Assembly: GCF_000247815.1 (NCBI RefSeq)
Contig: NC_021677.1
Location: forward strand, 40,243,717 to 40,307,716
Length of the DNA stretch: 64,000 nucleotides
Direction of reading: 5' to 3'
From: Ficedula albicollis
Taxonomy: Eukaryota; Chordata; Aves; Passeriformes; Muscicapidae
Shown here: in pieces, positions 9,831 through 44,283 of the stretch
Numbering within the stretch: the first letter of the stretch is position 1
How the letters are laid out: the number at the start of each line of letters is the position of its first letter
Program-made: the position numbers and the translations under genes
The notes under the pieces: model-generated
What the model was told of the DNA's origin: nothing
What the model saw: only the letters and a program-made list of their open reading frames with translations
Databases searched by the model: none

Positions 9831-12800
9831 ACAAATCTCTGCCAACGGAGGAGCGGGGAAATCTCTGCCCATATTGCAAGGGGCCGGAGCCCCCACCCGC
9901 GGAATAATTTTGAGACTCAAATCCCAGCAAAGACCTGCTACAAATTGCTGCAAATTAAGCTGATTTTGCCCCGAATGAGGGATTTTCTGCTGCAGATCAG
10001 CCCTTCCCGGAGCTGATGAGGTGGGGATTAGAGAAGGGACTGAAATCAAAGGGACAGGATGGTGCGGGAGGGGTGAGCCCGAGAGGGGAGCCCAGCAGTG
10101 AAAGTCCTGGAGCATTAACACTTATTGATTTCTACTTTGCTGACATTTTATTCTATTACCAAGTTTACGATTAGCCTAAACTAGGATCCGTGACAGCAGA
10201 GGCAGGGTGCGGAGCCCCGAGGGATGAGGGGCACTCACTCCTTGGGTTTGCACCCCACCGGCCCCGCAAGCGTCTGCCCTGAGCAAACGCCACCTCGCAG
10301 GGGCTGCCCGGCTCCTGGCACTGCAGGGGTCGTGCGGTGAGCTCACTTCGCCACCCTGGACCGGCTGCACTCCTTTTGCTCACCGAGAGCATGCTGGTGA
10401 TTTTGAGGAGAGGGAGCTTTCTCCAAATTCCATATCCTTACCAACCCCCAGATCTTTCATATTACGTGTGATGGGGATAGTCAGCTCACCCCCTTTTCAA
10501 CATCCGTCTGTCCATCTCTCCATCCCTTCTTCTCTCCCTCTCCCTTCCCTCTGGATCCTCATTTCCATCTGTTTAAACAGCAAAAGCGATGTATGTTGCA
10601 GGAATTTCAAATTGCACCATTAAAGATTTTATGTTGTGGATGTTAAAATTAAAAAGATATATGTGCAAATAGTCACTATGAATTTAATCAACTTGATTTA
10701 ATAGTAATAGGAAACAGCAAATGGAATTTATGACTCAAAAAGAAGTGAATTTTTTAAATAAATACAAGTACTTTGTGAAAAACAGAAAAAAAATCCCAAT
10801 CTGAAGAGTTTATTAGAGTCTAATCCCCCAACAACAACTGAAACCGGGGCTGCCCACCCAATAATCCTGGCTGCCATTAAAATATTAAAGATAAATCTAA
10901 TCGTCTCTTTATCCAAAATAAGCGACTTTTATGTGGAGAGAAAATGTCTAACCCTTTGGGAAGAGAATTACTCCTAATGCATCAAATGGAATTCAGTCAG
11001 GATGGCAAAACTAGGTTTAAAAGCAAATGAGATGGTAATAGAGATAAAGGCCAGTATAACAAATTAAAAATACTCATTTACACGAATTAAAATCACTCCT
11101 AAAAGGTTCTGAGTAAGGAGGCCACTGGATGGTCTTGGCCCTTCTTGGTGTGCGTGGGTTTATGCAGCCTCTCAGGACACGGGGGAGGGCAGGCTGTGGT
11201 GCTGGGTGTCTGTGGGGAAGAAGTTCTGTTCCTGACCCCGAATCTCTGAGGTAGTTTTTACCCATACCCTGCAATTGCCCCAAACCCGTGTGTAGCAGAA
11301 GTTACACCAGTCCACAGCCTCCAAACAATTGTTTCTGGCTGCAGCATTCCTTCCCCAGCTGATGTCACATGCCCAGGATGTCACTGAGGATGTCCCTGTG
11401 CTCCAGGATTTGTAACATGTTGTGGCAGCTCCCGGTGGCACCAAATTCATGCTGGGCAGGGCAGCCTGGGACCTGGGTGATGTCTGTCCATGGGAACACT
11501 GTTGAGGATGAGAGTCCCCGGGGAGCTCACCCAGCTGGGAAAAAATCACCTCTGGGACCTGGAAAATGAGCTTGCCACATGCCAGCAGGAGCTGCACCTG
11601 AGTGGTGCTGGAGCACAGAACCCCGTGCAAAGGTCTGGGAGCTGTGAGACTCCTTTCCTGCTGCCTGAGAAGCTGAAAAGGAGAGGGGCAAGGCAGAGAG
11701 GACACCTGTCAGCACTGCTGCCTTCCCAAGCCCTGGGCAGACCCAGCATCCCAACCACCGTGCCCCTTCCTTTCCCACAGCTTCACACCCTGCACATGGG
11801 AAGCAGCTCCCAGGCACAACCTGTGTTCTGCACCTGCAGGAGGGTCAGGCCCCCACAGTGACAGCATGGATGGGGGCCAGGGCAGCAGCCCAGCTGCTCA
11901 CGGGTGCTGGGGTGGGGCTGCTGCAGCATCCTGCCTCCTCACACACCCCCATGGGCACTGATGTGGTGAAGAAGGTTGTAGCTGGTTCCACTACCTTGTT
12001 AAATCACTTTGAGATTGTCTGTGTGCCCCGCTTTTGGAAACCCAAATCAATCTGTGGGTGCACTGGAGGAAAAAAATGCAATAGGTTCACTTTGCAGTTT
12101 TAAGATTATTGATACAATTTTATAGGAAAAATATTTTTTTCTTCAGTTGATGAGTAGGATCTAGAAAACAAAATCGCTTCCCTTGGGGGAAAAGCCACTT
12201 GTCTTCCCAAATTTGATTGTTAGACTTAGTACACATAGTGGACAATTTTGGAAGACCACGACTGCTACACTTAAAAATGTATTTGAAGACTTGTTGGCAT
12301 CTCACATCAGTCATCTTCTCTGCAGACCAAAGAAATCTATCTTTTCCAGGTATCTCATTATTTTCCTGCTGTCCCTCACCAAGCAGCCCAGACCCGTCCT
12401 GAAGCTCAGGATGCAGAACAGGCAGAGCAGAGTGCAACCCAGGCCATGGACTGTCTATAAAGCTGCTTTAGATACTTTGTCTTGTGTATTGTCCCCAGGA
12501 CAGGTACTCACCTATGGGCAGGAGCTGAATCTAGTAATATTTTCCTGTGCATTTATTTTCCTTAGAGACTCCATACCTTGTAGTAAAACCAGATCTCCCT
12601 GGAATTTCCCCCCTAACACAAACACATACTTTTCTTTAAACAAGGCAGAGCATTTTATTATCTGATGATGGAAAGGACATAAAATTTATTCCCAAATTTC
12701 CTTTCTCACAAACCAAGAAAAGGGAACACCTAATACAGTTAAATGAAAATGCGTCAGACAAACCCCTTTGATACAACGTGTAATTTACCTGAAGTACTCA

Positions 12801-14129
12801 TGTGCCAAAGCATTATTTAGCAGTGAGCAGGACATCCTCATCCAAAAACAATATTATAATTAATATTGTAATTAAATGGTAATGAGGTGGCCAACATTCA
12901 CAGTGGATCAAGCAAATTTTTATATATACATTTAGGGCAGCTTCATTTAGGATGTCCAGGTCAAACATCATTACTCCTATGCCACATTTTAGCTGACTTT
13001 AAAATTCTATCTGCTGAACAGACTTTAGTCCACATGGTAAAGCTCACATCTTGCTGCTCTGTTACTTTCTAATGAATTAACACTGGAACTCTTGAACTGG
13101 TTGAACAAAAATAAGTTCAGTTGATCCAGGAGAGTTAAAAGCATGTCTACATGTAGGTCTAGCTTGCTATAAAAATCATTTACAGTAAGCTTCTTTTTAA
13201 AGGAGGTATAACCATGTATCCATTGAATAATATTCTGTTTTAGGCATTGGAAAAGAGTGGCAAATAAACCTCTGGTGTTGCCCCATCCAGCACTGCCCAG
13301 AGAGAGGAAGTGAACCAGATGTGATGGGACACTGACACGCAGCACCCAGTCCAGACTGGCACAAAGGGTTAAATTTTTCTCCTCTGATTTCCAGGCAACT
13401 GGAAGTTACTGATATATTCAGCTAACAGAAAGCTTTGATATCCAGCCCTTAACTGCTCAGCAGCCCCTTGCAGAAAAGGTTTTGTTTAACCCCTTGTCCT
13501 AAGCAGAGCAGAGCTGTCCAATGCCTCAAGCTGAAAGGTGCCAGAGGAAAGGTATCCTGAGTTACTCTGACCTTGCCACAGGAAGCTGCAGGACAGAGGA
13601 GCTGCCTGGGGTGCAGCCATGGCTGAGTCCTAGCAGCTGGATATTCCATGTGAATGGAGGTGCTCAGCTAGAGAGAAAATACGAGAAGTATGGATGCATC
13701 TGTGTCAGGAGAGAAAGAGAGCTATAATGGAAAAAACAGGAAAATGTCAGAGGTGCTAAGCAAAGTGAAATCCTAGCTCTGTTAAATGCCAGTGACCAAG
13801 GTCCTGCTGTCTTCATTAGGATGATTTTACCCAGGGGTTAAGAGGTGCAGCTCAAAACTACCAGGATGATTCAGAGCAGGCGGAAACAGAGAGGTCTGCT
13901 CAGGGCTGCAGTAACTCAGCCAGCAGCTGCCAGCTGGGAGCATTTGGCATTGGGCATGACAGGTGCCATAATCTCCTGTCATCATGTACTTTGTATCTTT
14001 GATTAGTTAGAGATCAATAGACTGACATGTAAAGAAAAAGATATGTTCAGTAGGACACTTGACATCAGAAGCTTCTTATATGGGAAGGCTTTAATACAGA
14101 TAGAACACCCCTATCAGACACCATGAGTT
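9831..14129. other. non-coding upstream DNA
   Basis: No exons recognised. It contains the AT-rich candidate regulatory block at 10560-11110, listed separately. The open frames at 11172-11861 and 12183-12665 have no splice context and no recognisable domain, and they overlap frames of similar length on the other strand. Confidence 0.55.
10560..11110. promoter_or_regulatory. candidate conserved AT-rich enhancer upstream of VSX2
   Basis: An AT-rich block with homeodomain-type sites: TCTAATCCCCC near 10819 and AATAATCCTGG near 10859 (OTX/CRX-like TAATCC), TCTAATCG near 10897, and several AATTTAAT or ATTAAA runs. It has no coding features and is not a known repeat to my eye. It lies about 7 kb upstream of VSX2 exon 1, where retinal enhancers are plausible. 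The call is inference from motif content and position only. Confidence 0.3.
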
Positions 14130-14340
14130 CCATAGAGTTCAAGATTTTAGGGCCTGAGGTAAACATTACAACCTTCTAGCCTGATCTTCGAGATAAAATA
14201 GGCTACAAAACCAAATAATTTCTATATCAGGCCAGTATCTTCTGGATGAGTTATAGATCATCTCTTAAAACCTTTCAGCCTTGGTTTGAAGACTTTATAT
14301 GATAGACAGAATTTGTAACATCTGTAGGCAGGTAGCTCTG
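14130..14340 (-). mobile_element. ancient CR1 LINE 3'-end remnant
   Basis: Landmarks match the antisense 3' end of old CR1 in order: an ACCTTCTAGCCTGATCTTC segment, TCTTCTGGATGAGTTATAGATCATCTCTTAAAA, and CCTTGGTTTGAAGACTTTATATGATAGA. It is heavily diverged. In the intact family this part lies immediately 3' of the part seen at 7372-8206, but the two are separate insertions. Confidence 0.6.
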
Positions 14341-14711
14341 GTCAGTTTTTGTGTCTCAGCAGTTTTGATTAATACACAAAGTGTCTCTTCTTGCCATATT
14401 AGCATTATCATGTCTTATATCCATCTAGAGTGCAACATATGGTGGAAGGATAATGTAAAAATGTCCAGTGACTCTGACTTCAGTGGATCACCAGTGCTCC
14501 CCAAATTTTAAGAACACAGCTTAAAAAACCATACTAAGAGAGACTTTTCTTCAAAGTATTTTCCATATATTATTTGTAAAGGAGACAGGCAGGAGCTGCA
14601 TGCACTTCTACTGCAAAGGAGACCAAGATAATTGATACAGTGCTGGAAAAACCCAAAAGCTATTGTAGAGGAGATGGAAGGGCACGGGGTCTGAGCTATC
14701 TGTTTGAATCA

Positions 14712-15050
14712 TCAGAGAATCATAGAATGTTTTGGGTCAAAAGGGACCTTAAAGATCACTTAGTTCCAAGCCCTCTGCCATGAGCAAGAGTATCACCCAC
14801 TAGATCAGGTTGCTTCAAGCCCCAACCAGCCTGGCCTTGGACACTTCCAAGGATGGGACATCCACAACTTCTCTGGGCAACCTGTTCAGTGCCTCACCAC
14901 CCCCTGAGTAAAGAGTTTCTTCCTAGCATCTAATCCAAATCTCTTCTCATTCAATTTAAAACCATTCTGCCTTGTCCTCTCCCTGTCCACCCATGTAAAA
15001 AGTTACCCTCCATCGTTTTTCAAGCCTCTTTTATCCACTGAGGTCTGTCT
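14712..15050 (-). mobile_element. CR1 LINE 3'-end copy
   Basis: It starts with the hallmark antisense CR1 end AGAATCATAGAATG and continues TTTTGGGTCAAAAGGGACC, AAGATCACTTAGTTCC, CAGCCTGGCCTTGGACACTTCC and GTTCAGTGCCTCACCACC. This is the typical truncated avian CR1 3' piece, here on the minus strand. No intact reverse-transcriptase frame remains. Confidence 0.93.
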
Positions 15051-17940
15051 AGACAAAGACAGCTTTGAACCCAGTGCTGACAGAGAGAACAAAGAGCATG
15101 CTTCTGTAATAGAAAAGGAGGAGAAGTAACACTTCTTTAGAGACTAAGGGGTTAACAACAAAAATTGCTTCTACTGGGGTTCAAGTTGTCTATGGAGTTG
15201 TCACAGGAGAAGGCTGAAGTAAAGCTAAGACTGAAGAAAGAACCAAGTCAGCCCAATACATGTGCCTGGATGAAGGACAGATTTGCAAACAAATGGGAGA
15301 AGTGGAAACGTTCAGCCCCAAGGATAAGACAGATGAACTATGGAAGAAGAAAAAGGATGAGCTGGATCAGAAAAATGTGAGAGAATTCAAGGTTTCTAAT
15401 GTTTCTCTCCCCAGGAAACCATCTGAGTCATGTTGCTGAGGAAAGCTCAAATAAAGCCAGAATTTCTTCTGGTCAAGACAGGGTGAAAATGTCGGCAGAA
15501 ATTAGTTAGAGAGATATTGAAATACAAGCAAATATTGATATATAAGCAACTCCAGTACGTATCAGCAAAACCCCTGTGTCTATACCTTTATATCCTTACA
15601 GTGGTCAGAGCATTAACTTTATATGAACTACTTCTAATCACCTGTCAAGGAAGCAAAAAATGATAAAGGTGACACATGCTGTAGAGTGGACCTCAGACTG
15701 AAACTCTGATGGGCTTGTCAAATTGAGCTCTGTGTCTAGCTGGAGCTAGAAAACCCAAATAACCCACATCCCTGTTCCTGTCCTTCAGCAGGGATGCAGA
15801 GCTGGGTCTGAAGGAAAAGGAGAGAAATAGTGGAGCACAAAGAGCTGTCAGAACATGGGCTCAAGTTGAGAAGCAGCCCCCATGGATATCCACACCCTGT
15901 GTGAGCGAGCTCTGGGCAGTTCTTTAGGCAGAACAACAGTATGCACCTCCTCACACTGATGCTGGTACCAAAAAGAGGTACTTACAACATTTCAGAGGGT
16001 TTTAGATCTGGTGGGTTTAGTTCTACAGCATTCTGCAGCTTGCAGCCACATAACCCTCACAATGTCATTCTGCCTCAGAGATGCTTGGGGAGGAGCTGGT
16101 TCTGGAGAAATTTGAATCAGTTTATGGAGAACTTGAGAATTACAGAAATCATAATAAAGTTCTGAATAATTTATTGGCAAAATGATAGCTTGAATTTTTA
16201 TCCTAACAGACCCAGTCATGCTAAGGCACAGCTTGTGTAACTCCAGGTTGAAAGCTGGGGAAGGAAATGCATACCATACCTGGGGAGCCCTAATGGGGTG
16301 GGACAGAGGTCAAACCAAGAATTGGCTAATGCAGACAAGACACAACCAAAGTTTGAGGTGGTAGGATTGTCTGATACATCCCTGACAAGGCATGTAGTGC
16401 AACCTCTCTACCCTCTAGGACCAAAGCTGGCTGCTGAAGGTCAGCTCACTGGAACAGGCAGTTGTCAGACCTGGAGGGACCCTCAGCAGGGGCTCCTCCC
16501 TCCTCTGCTTGGCAGCTGCTTTTAAACTGAGGGTCTCATTTCTGGCTCTGTCTGAGCCTTATGCCTGTACCAGGCCATGCACCGACTGATCTGGGCCCCC
16601 ACTCAGGGACTTGACTTCATGGCCAGAACCTGGAGCTGCCTCATCCCTGTCAGCTTGTCTGGTGGGGACTGAAGGCTGGTTCTGGATGCTGCCCACAACT
16701 GCTCTGCCTGCCTTGCTCAGGTACAGTAAGATAGGGCCAGGGCTGGGGGAAACCTGCTCCAGTGATTCTTAACACATTTGACTCCCAGCTGGTACAGTGA
16801 GATAGGGCCAGGGCTGGGGGAAACCTGCTCCAGTGATTCTTAACACATTTGACTCCCAGCTTCCTGTCCATTAGAAAGGAGCCACCCCAGTGCCCTGGCA
16901 GTCTTCATTCACCTCTTGTGAACCATTTCCATCTCTGTGGAGACATGAGTTTCTCTAAGATAATGGCTGGGAATATGACTAGCTTGCTGCTCTAACATGG
17001 GACAGTCTCAGCAGTCCTGCCATCACACTGGAGGTGCCCTTGGTTTGCTTAGGGAAGGCATGATTTTCAGCATCTGCAGCAGCTCCAATTCTTTGGCTGG
17101 CCAAGACCCTAAACCAGGATTTCCAAAGTAGGCAGGACATGCCCTTTGGGCAGTCCAAAACACTTGTGGCCATCCTGGACAGATAGCACAAATTTCAGAA
17201 ACAGTTCCCTGCCCTTGTTTCACCATGCACCTGGAACTGGAGAGCCTTCTCCAGAGACCAGGACAGCTTTCCCCTGGGGACAGGTTCCCCTTCATGGGAA
17301 GACTGGAGCCATTTAACCTGATGAACCACCCCAGAGCCTGCAAAACAGAGAAGAGAGGAACAGGGAGCTGCTTCTCCGGGAAGCTGAGGCAGAAGATGGA
17401 CTTTGCATGCTGATCTGGAGCTACAGTTCCAGCCCCAGTTTGGTATTCCGCTGAGTAACTCGCCCCAGAATCACAGAACGTGCGCTGGAGCTCCTGCCTC
17501 AGGCTGAGTGAGGCAGGGGAAGTCTTGGGCTTTCTCTTAGTTTAATGTCTTTGGTTGGGGCAATGCTGGCAGGGATGAAGTGTGTGCTGTCTTGCCCACA
17601 GATGGTAAAAGGCAGGGCAATGAGGAGCTGTGTGGTTCAGAAACCCTGCTCATGGGCATGGGTGTCTAGAGAGCCCAAGCAACTGTTTCACCTCCTCTGA
17701 TGGCATGAAGCCGAATGCTTCTCCAACGTGCAAAACTTCCAGCTCTGTATTTTTAAAGAACACTGCTCAGTTTTAATTCATAGCTTATCTCCGAGGTCCC
17801 TAATATCTCTTCTCACCTCTTATTTATCTCAGAGTATGGGATGAGCAAGAGAGCCCGTGGTTTCCCTACACGTAAGCCTTGCGCATCTCTCCTCCAGGGC
17901 CGGTGCCCCACGCCGTGCGTGTTTATGAAAGCAGGGATGC
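15051..17940. other. non-coding DNA immediately upstream of VSX2
   Basis: No supported gene. A 71-bp tandem duplication (16720-16861) is listed separately. The last 250 bases before the first poly-G run are probably VSX2 promoter or 5'UTR by position, but I see no clear TATA box or start site. Confidence 0.5.
16720..16861. repeat. 71-bp tandem duplication
   Basis: 16720-16790 and 16791-16861 are head-to-tail copies starting GGTACAGT(A/G)AGATAGGG and ending CTCCCAGCT. They differ at about one base. Non-coding. Confidence 0.95.
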
Positions 17941-17978
17941 CTCCATCCATCCATCCATCCATCCCTCCCTCCGTCCCT
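17941..17978. repeat. CCAT/CCTC microsatellite
   Basis: A short tetranucleotide array (CCAT repeated, then CCTC/CGTC variants) lies just upstream of the poly-G run that hides the start of VSX2. Confidence 0.85.
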
Positions 17979-18009
17979 CCCTTGCTAACCCCACCTCCCC
18001 AGCTCGGCT

Positions 18010-40644
<22,635 letters not shown>

Positions 40645-42030
40645 GGGGAAGAGAGGTGGCAGAAGCCAGCCCCGACAGACACTGTGTCCTCTGGGGGCCA
40701 CGTTCCCCCGTGGCCTGCCAGGTGTCCCCGGCCCCCCTGCCAGGGAGAGGGGCCCCGGTCTCTGTGTTTGGGGCTGCCTGGTAGGGGTGCCCACTGCCTG
40801 CTCCCCTTGAGCACATCCCTGCCCCTCGTTCCTCCACCCCACCAGGCCTTCCTCACCCCCCCACTCTTCCTTTCGGGGGACTGGGAGGTGTCACATCATC
40901 ACTGCCACCAATGACACTAAGGCTCTGGTCCTTTCAGCCTCATGACTGGCTCTGGGGCTTTCTCCTTCTGCTGCGGCCCCAAAGCCCGTTTGCCATCCTG
41001 AAGCAAGCCTGGTCCCTGCTGCCATGCCTCTCCTTGGTACACATCTCTGCCCAGTGCTGCCCAGGCCCCTTCCCCTGCGCCCTGTCCCACTGTGCCCTGG
41101 GCAGACACGCCACCTTCTGCTGGCCATCACCTCTGCCTGTGGCCCGGGCTGCAGCAGGACAAGCCCATGGCAGTGCTTGCCTGAAATGATGACCACCCAT
41201 CTAGAGTGGTTTGCACCTTCCACCCATCTCTCCCTGCCCAGCACTGAGGTCTGCAGGGAAGGCACTGCAGCTTAAGAGCAGTTAAGTTTTGCCTCTCTTT
41301 GGCAGGGAGAGGCAGGTTTAGCCCACAGGCACAACACCCTGGTCCCACCTGGTACCCTGGGCTGATCCCAAGCCCATTTCACTGGCTCCTGCAGGGCTGG
41401 GCAGTTGGGTCTGACTCTGCTCTAAACACCAAAACCCTACACCCCTGACAGAGGTGATGAATGGTGAATTTACTTATTGAATACATTATTCCAAGTGAGA
41501 CAACAACATCCACCTAATGTATTTATTGAATTAAATTTGTCCAGCTCACCCTCTGAGTGTTAAAGGGAATGACAGCCATGCACATCCACCCTGATATACC
41601 CTGTAATGTGTACATACATCCCATAGGAGCACATGCAGACCCACGCAGCCAAACTCACTCCATGGTACCATCACCTTCCCATCCCAGTAAAGCACTATGC
41701 CCCCTCCAAAAGCCGTAGGACAGTGACTTCCAGGTGACCCTTTCTGTCCTGCTTTCAGCTGTGAGCACCCTTTCCCCAGAGCTACTGTTTTTCTTCCATC
41801 AAAGGGTTAAGCCCAGTCATCCAATCCCTGTTTGTCTTTGTCCCCCGATCGTTTGACGTGTTAGATGATAGCCCATGGAGTGTAAATAATGTATATACAG
41901 TGAGAAAATAATTCAGTATTGAGGTGTTTGAGATATGGAGCTGTAACAACTTCTAGTCATCCAGCATCTGTGATTTATGTGCCATTTTCTGTAAAGATAT
42001 GAAGAAGAATAAAACTAAACAGGAATTCTG
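40645..42030 (+). other. VSX2: VSX2 3'UTR
   Basis: Non-coding sequence after the TAG. It contains AT-rich stretches with TATTTATTG (41518-41528) and two adjacent Pumilio-type elements, TGTAAATA (41881-41888) and TGTATATA (41890-41897). The likely end is just after AATAAA at 42008-42013. Confidence 0.7.
42008..42013 (+). terminator. VSX2: VSX2 polyadenylation signal AATAAA
   Basis: AATAAA in GAAGAATAAAACT, 1.36 kb after the VSX2 stop codon and before the LTR. It is the only canonical + strand signal in this interval that fits. Confidence 0.65.
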
Positions 42031-42533
42031 TGTGCGAGTCCAGTCACCAATGTTCAAGGAGGGTGAGTTCAGCCAAAGCTGAGAAGGAGTTGGATGTTAC
42101 GCTGTAGCCAGAGAGAGCTGAGAGATCCAAAGTGGCCCAGAGGTCTGCATTTTCCTCCCCATGGAGGCATGGAGGAGATGGGGCTTGGATCCCTCCCTGC
42201 AGTGAAATACAAAACTGAAAGAGGTATGCTTGTACGTGGAGCAGAGGTTACAGCATACAACTGGTGAGAGAACAAGTCGCTTCAGCATCCAGAGCAGCCC
42301 TGGTGCATTGTGTCATCCCATATCACATGTGCCCTGATGTTAGTCTGACAGACCTCCGGGCAGGCTCAGCCTCTGCCAGGAACAGGCTGCAGCGCCCTGC
42401 TGGCCTGAGGAGCTGAGGCAGCTCCAGACACAGCAAGTGCAGGGGAGCAGTTGAGAGTGAAGGGCACTCACGGGATTTCCAGCAAGGTGAGCTCCAATTC
42501 GAAAGCAATGGGAGCCTATTCTGGGTTACCAGG

Positions 42534-44278
42534 TGTAGTGGGTTTAGTGCCGGCCAAATGCCAACGTACCCACTAGAATTATTTACTCATTTCCTGTTGT
42601 GAGATATGGATTAGAAGGAGGACAAAACAGGGTCAAAACTTTAAAGAGTATAAAAAAACTTTATTAACAGAATTAGAAGAAAAATAACAAGAAAATCAGA
42701 ATAAACCTTCAGAACATTGAACATAAACTCAACCAGTTATCTGGCAAATGATGTGATATTAAGAGAGTTAAGAGATGTTAATTGCTCCTTCTAAGTCTTT
42801 GATATGTACAACCTCTTTTCTTTTCCACTGACAACATAAAGAGACAAAACCTGTGACTTTCAGTCTACCTCAAAAATAGTCTTTCTTCAGTTCTCCTAGG
42901 GAGAGGAGTCTCTCTTGCCATGCCATGGAGACTTCTCCACAAGAAACAGTTCTCTCCTGGCTTTTAATTTCCATGAATAGCACCACTCAGAAATTTGCAT
43001 TCGTGAAGTCCCTCCCAGCTCTTGGAGCCTTCCTACAGCTGCGTTCATGGGTCATGTCAGCTTATGGGGTACTATTTTAAGGATGAGCTGTTCCAGCATA
43101 AAAGCCAAAGTTCTTTTCAGCCATCTCTCGGAAAAGAGGTTTTCTTCTTTCTGTTCCTGGGGCAAGGTTTCTCATCTCTCTCTGTTCAAGATTCTCATTG
43201 GATCACAGCTACTTCAACATCTGCTTACTTCAATACCTATGCCTCTGCTCATGGCTGTGGTTAGAACGCTACATCCCCCAGCGCATCCCCATGAATTACA
43301 GGGAAAAAACAAAGTCTGATATATCAAGTATGTCTTCACTACAGCCTTACAAAAGAATTTCAGCCCAAGACTAAGGCATCTCCTCAATCCCCTCCCATCT
43401 GGGATCTGAGTCCTTCTGTACTGGGAAGACTCCTCAGTGTCCCATGTTGTCATCTCTATGTGTCTTCACCCTTTCCTTTTCCTGATCTGGGAGAGAACTG
43501 GTGTTCATAGGAACATTTGTTCTCAAGCTTTATCAAGTGAAACAGTTTCTATAGAGTTCTGCACTGAAAGGTTGGTCTCATCCAGGCTCTGAATCAGGGA
43601 AATCACTCGCCATGCCTCTTGCTGCTGGCCATGCGCTCCCCGCCGACACCGTACGAGCCACTGGCTCCACTCAGTGCTTGTCTTCATGAGGAGCGCCGAA
43701 AACAAGAAAAGCTGCTGCCGCCACTTTTGTCCATGTGTCTGCAGCGCGGCTGGCTAGAAGTGTCTAAACAAGCAAAGCTCATTGCGAGCCAAGCTGAGAC
43801 AGCCGCAGCAGCAGCCGCTGTCCGGCGGCGCGGCCGCTCCCGCTCCAGGATGGCGGTGGCCACTCCTGGCCCAGCCGCTGGTCCTGGCCGTGTGGCTGCT
43901 CTCGGCGTTGGGATGGCCTCTGTTGGCACGGCCCAGCAGTGCCACCAGCAAAACAGCACCGGCAGGCTCCGCTGGGACGGGGCTGGCGGGTTTCCAGGAA
44001 GGGGCCAGCACCGAGCAGAGCCCAGCGCGGCACAGCCAGTTGCCTGCTCAAAGGCCGGAAGCCAAGAGAGCTTTTCCCGGGCTTTGTTCGTTTTAAAATA
44101 TGCTTTTCCACAGAGGCCTGCTCAGCTTTTTAAAGCGGTTTAACTGGATGTCAATCTTCAAAACTAGCCCGCTGATTGGCTCCTCAAACTGGCCCGCTGA
44201 TTGGCTCCGCCGGCTCCCCTCAGGGACCCTGCAGCCGGTGTCCCCCAACCGAAAACCAGACTTCGTTAAACCACGACA
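42534..44278 (-). mobile_element. solo ERVL-type LTR with 5-bp target-site duplication
   Basis: On the minus strand the element starts TGTCGTGGTTTAACG and ends CACTAAACCCACTACA, giving TG...CA ends with an 8-base imperfect inverted repeat. The flanking bases CCAGG (42529-42533 and 44279-44283) form a 5-bp target-site duplication. Two CCAAT boxes (AGCCAATCAGCGGGC, at 44175-44179 and 44200-44204), a TATA-like CTTTAAAAAG (about 44126-44135) and AATAAA (42660-42665) all read in the minus direction. No gag, pol or env frame is present, so this is a recombined solo LTR of 1745 bp. The 5-bp duplication and long LTR fit ERVL, but the family name is not assigned. The start motif resembles songbird LTRs I know. 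Confidence 0.85.
44126..44204 (-). promoter_or_regulatory. LTR promoter elements (two CCAAT boxes and TATA-like box)
   Basis: Read on the minus strand, a duplicated AGCCAATCAGCGGGC segment is followed about 45 bases later by CTTTAAAAAG. The spacing is right for a retroviral U3 promoter. Transcription would run toward VSX2, away from the ACSS1-like gene. Confidence 0.6.
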
Positions 44279-44283
44279 CCAGG

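Noticed and set aside
14630..14690. Peptide VLEKPK resembling the C terminus of LIN52 (a neighbour of VSX2 in humans)
   Set aside because: The match covers about six residues, continues past the expected stop, and has no splice acceptor or preceding LIN52 sequence.
15165..15380. Basic 71-codon open frame
   Set aside because: No recognisable domain, no splice or promoter context, and a length expected by chance.
43619..44143. 174-codon Ala/Arg-rich open frame
   Set aside because: It lies wholly inside the solo LTR on the strand opposite to its transcription and is a product of GC-rich LTR sequence.
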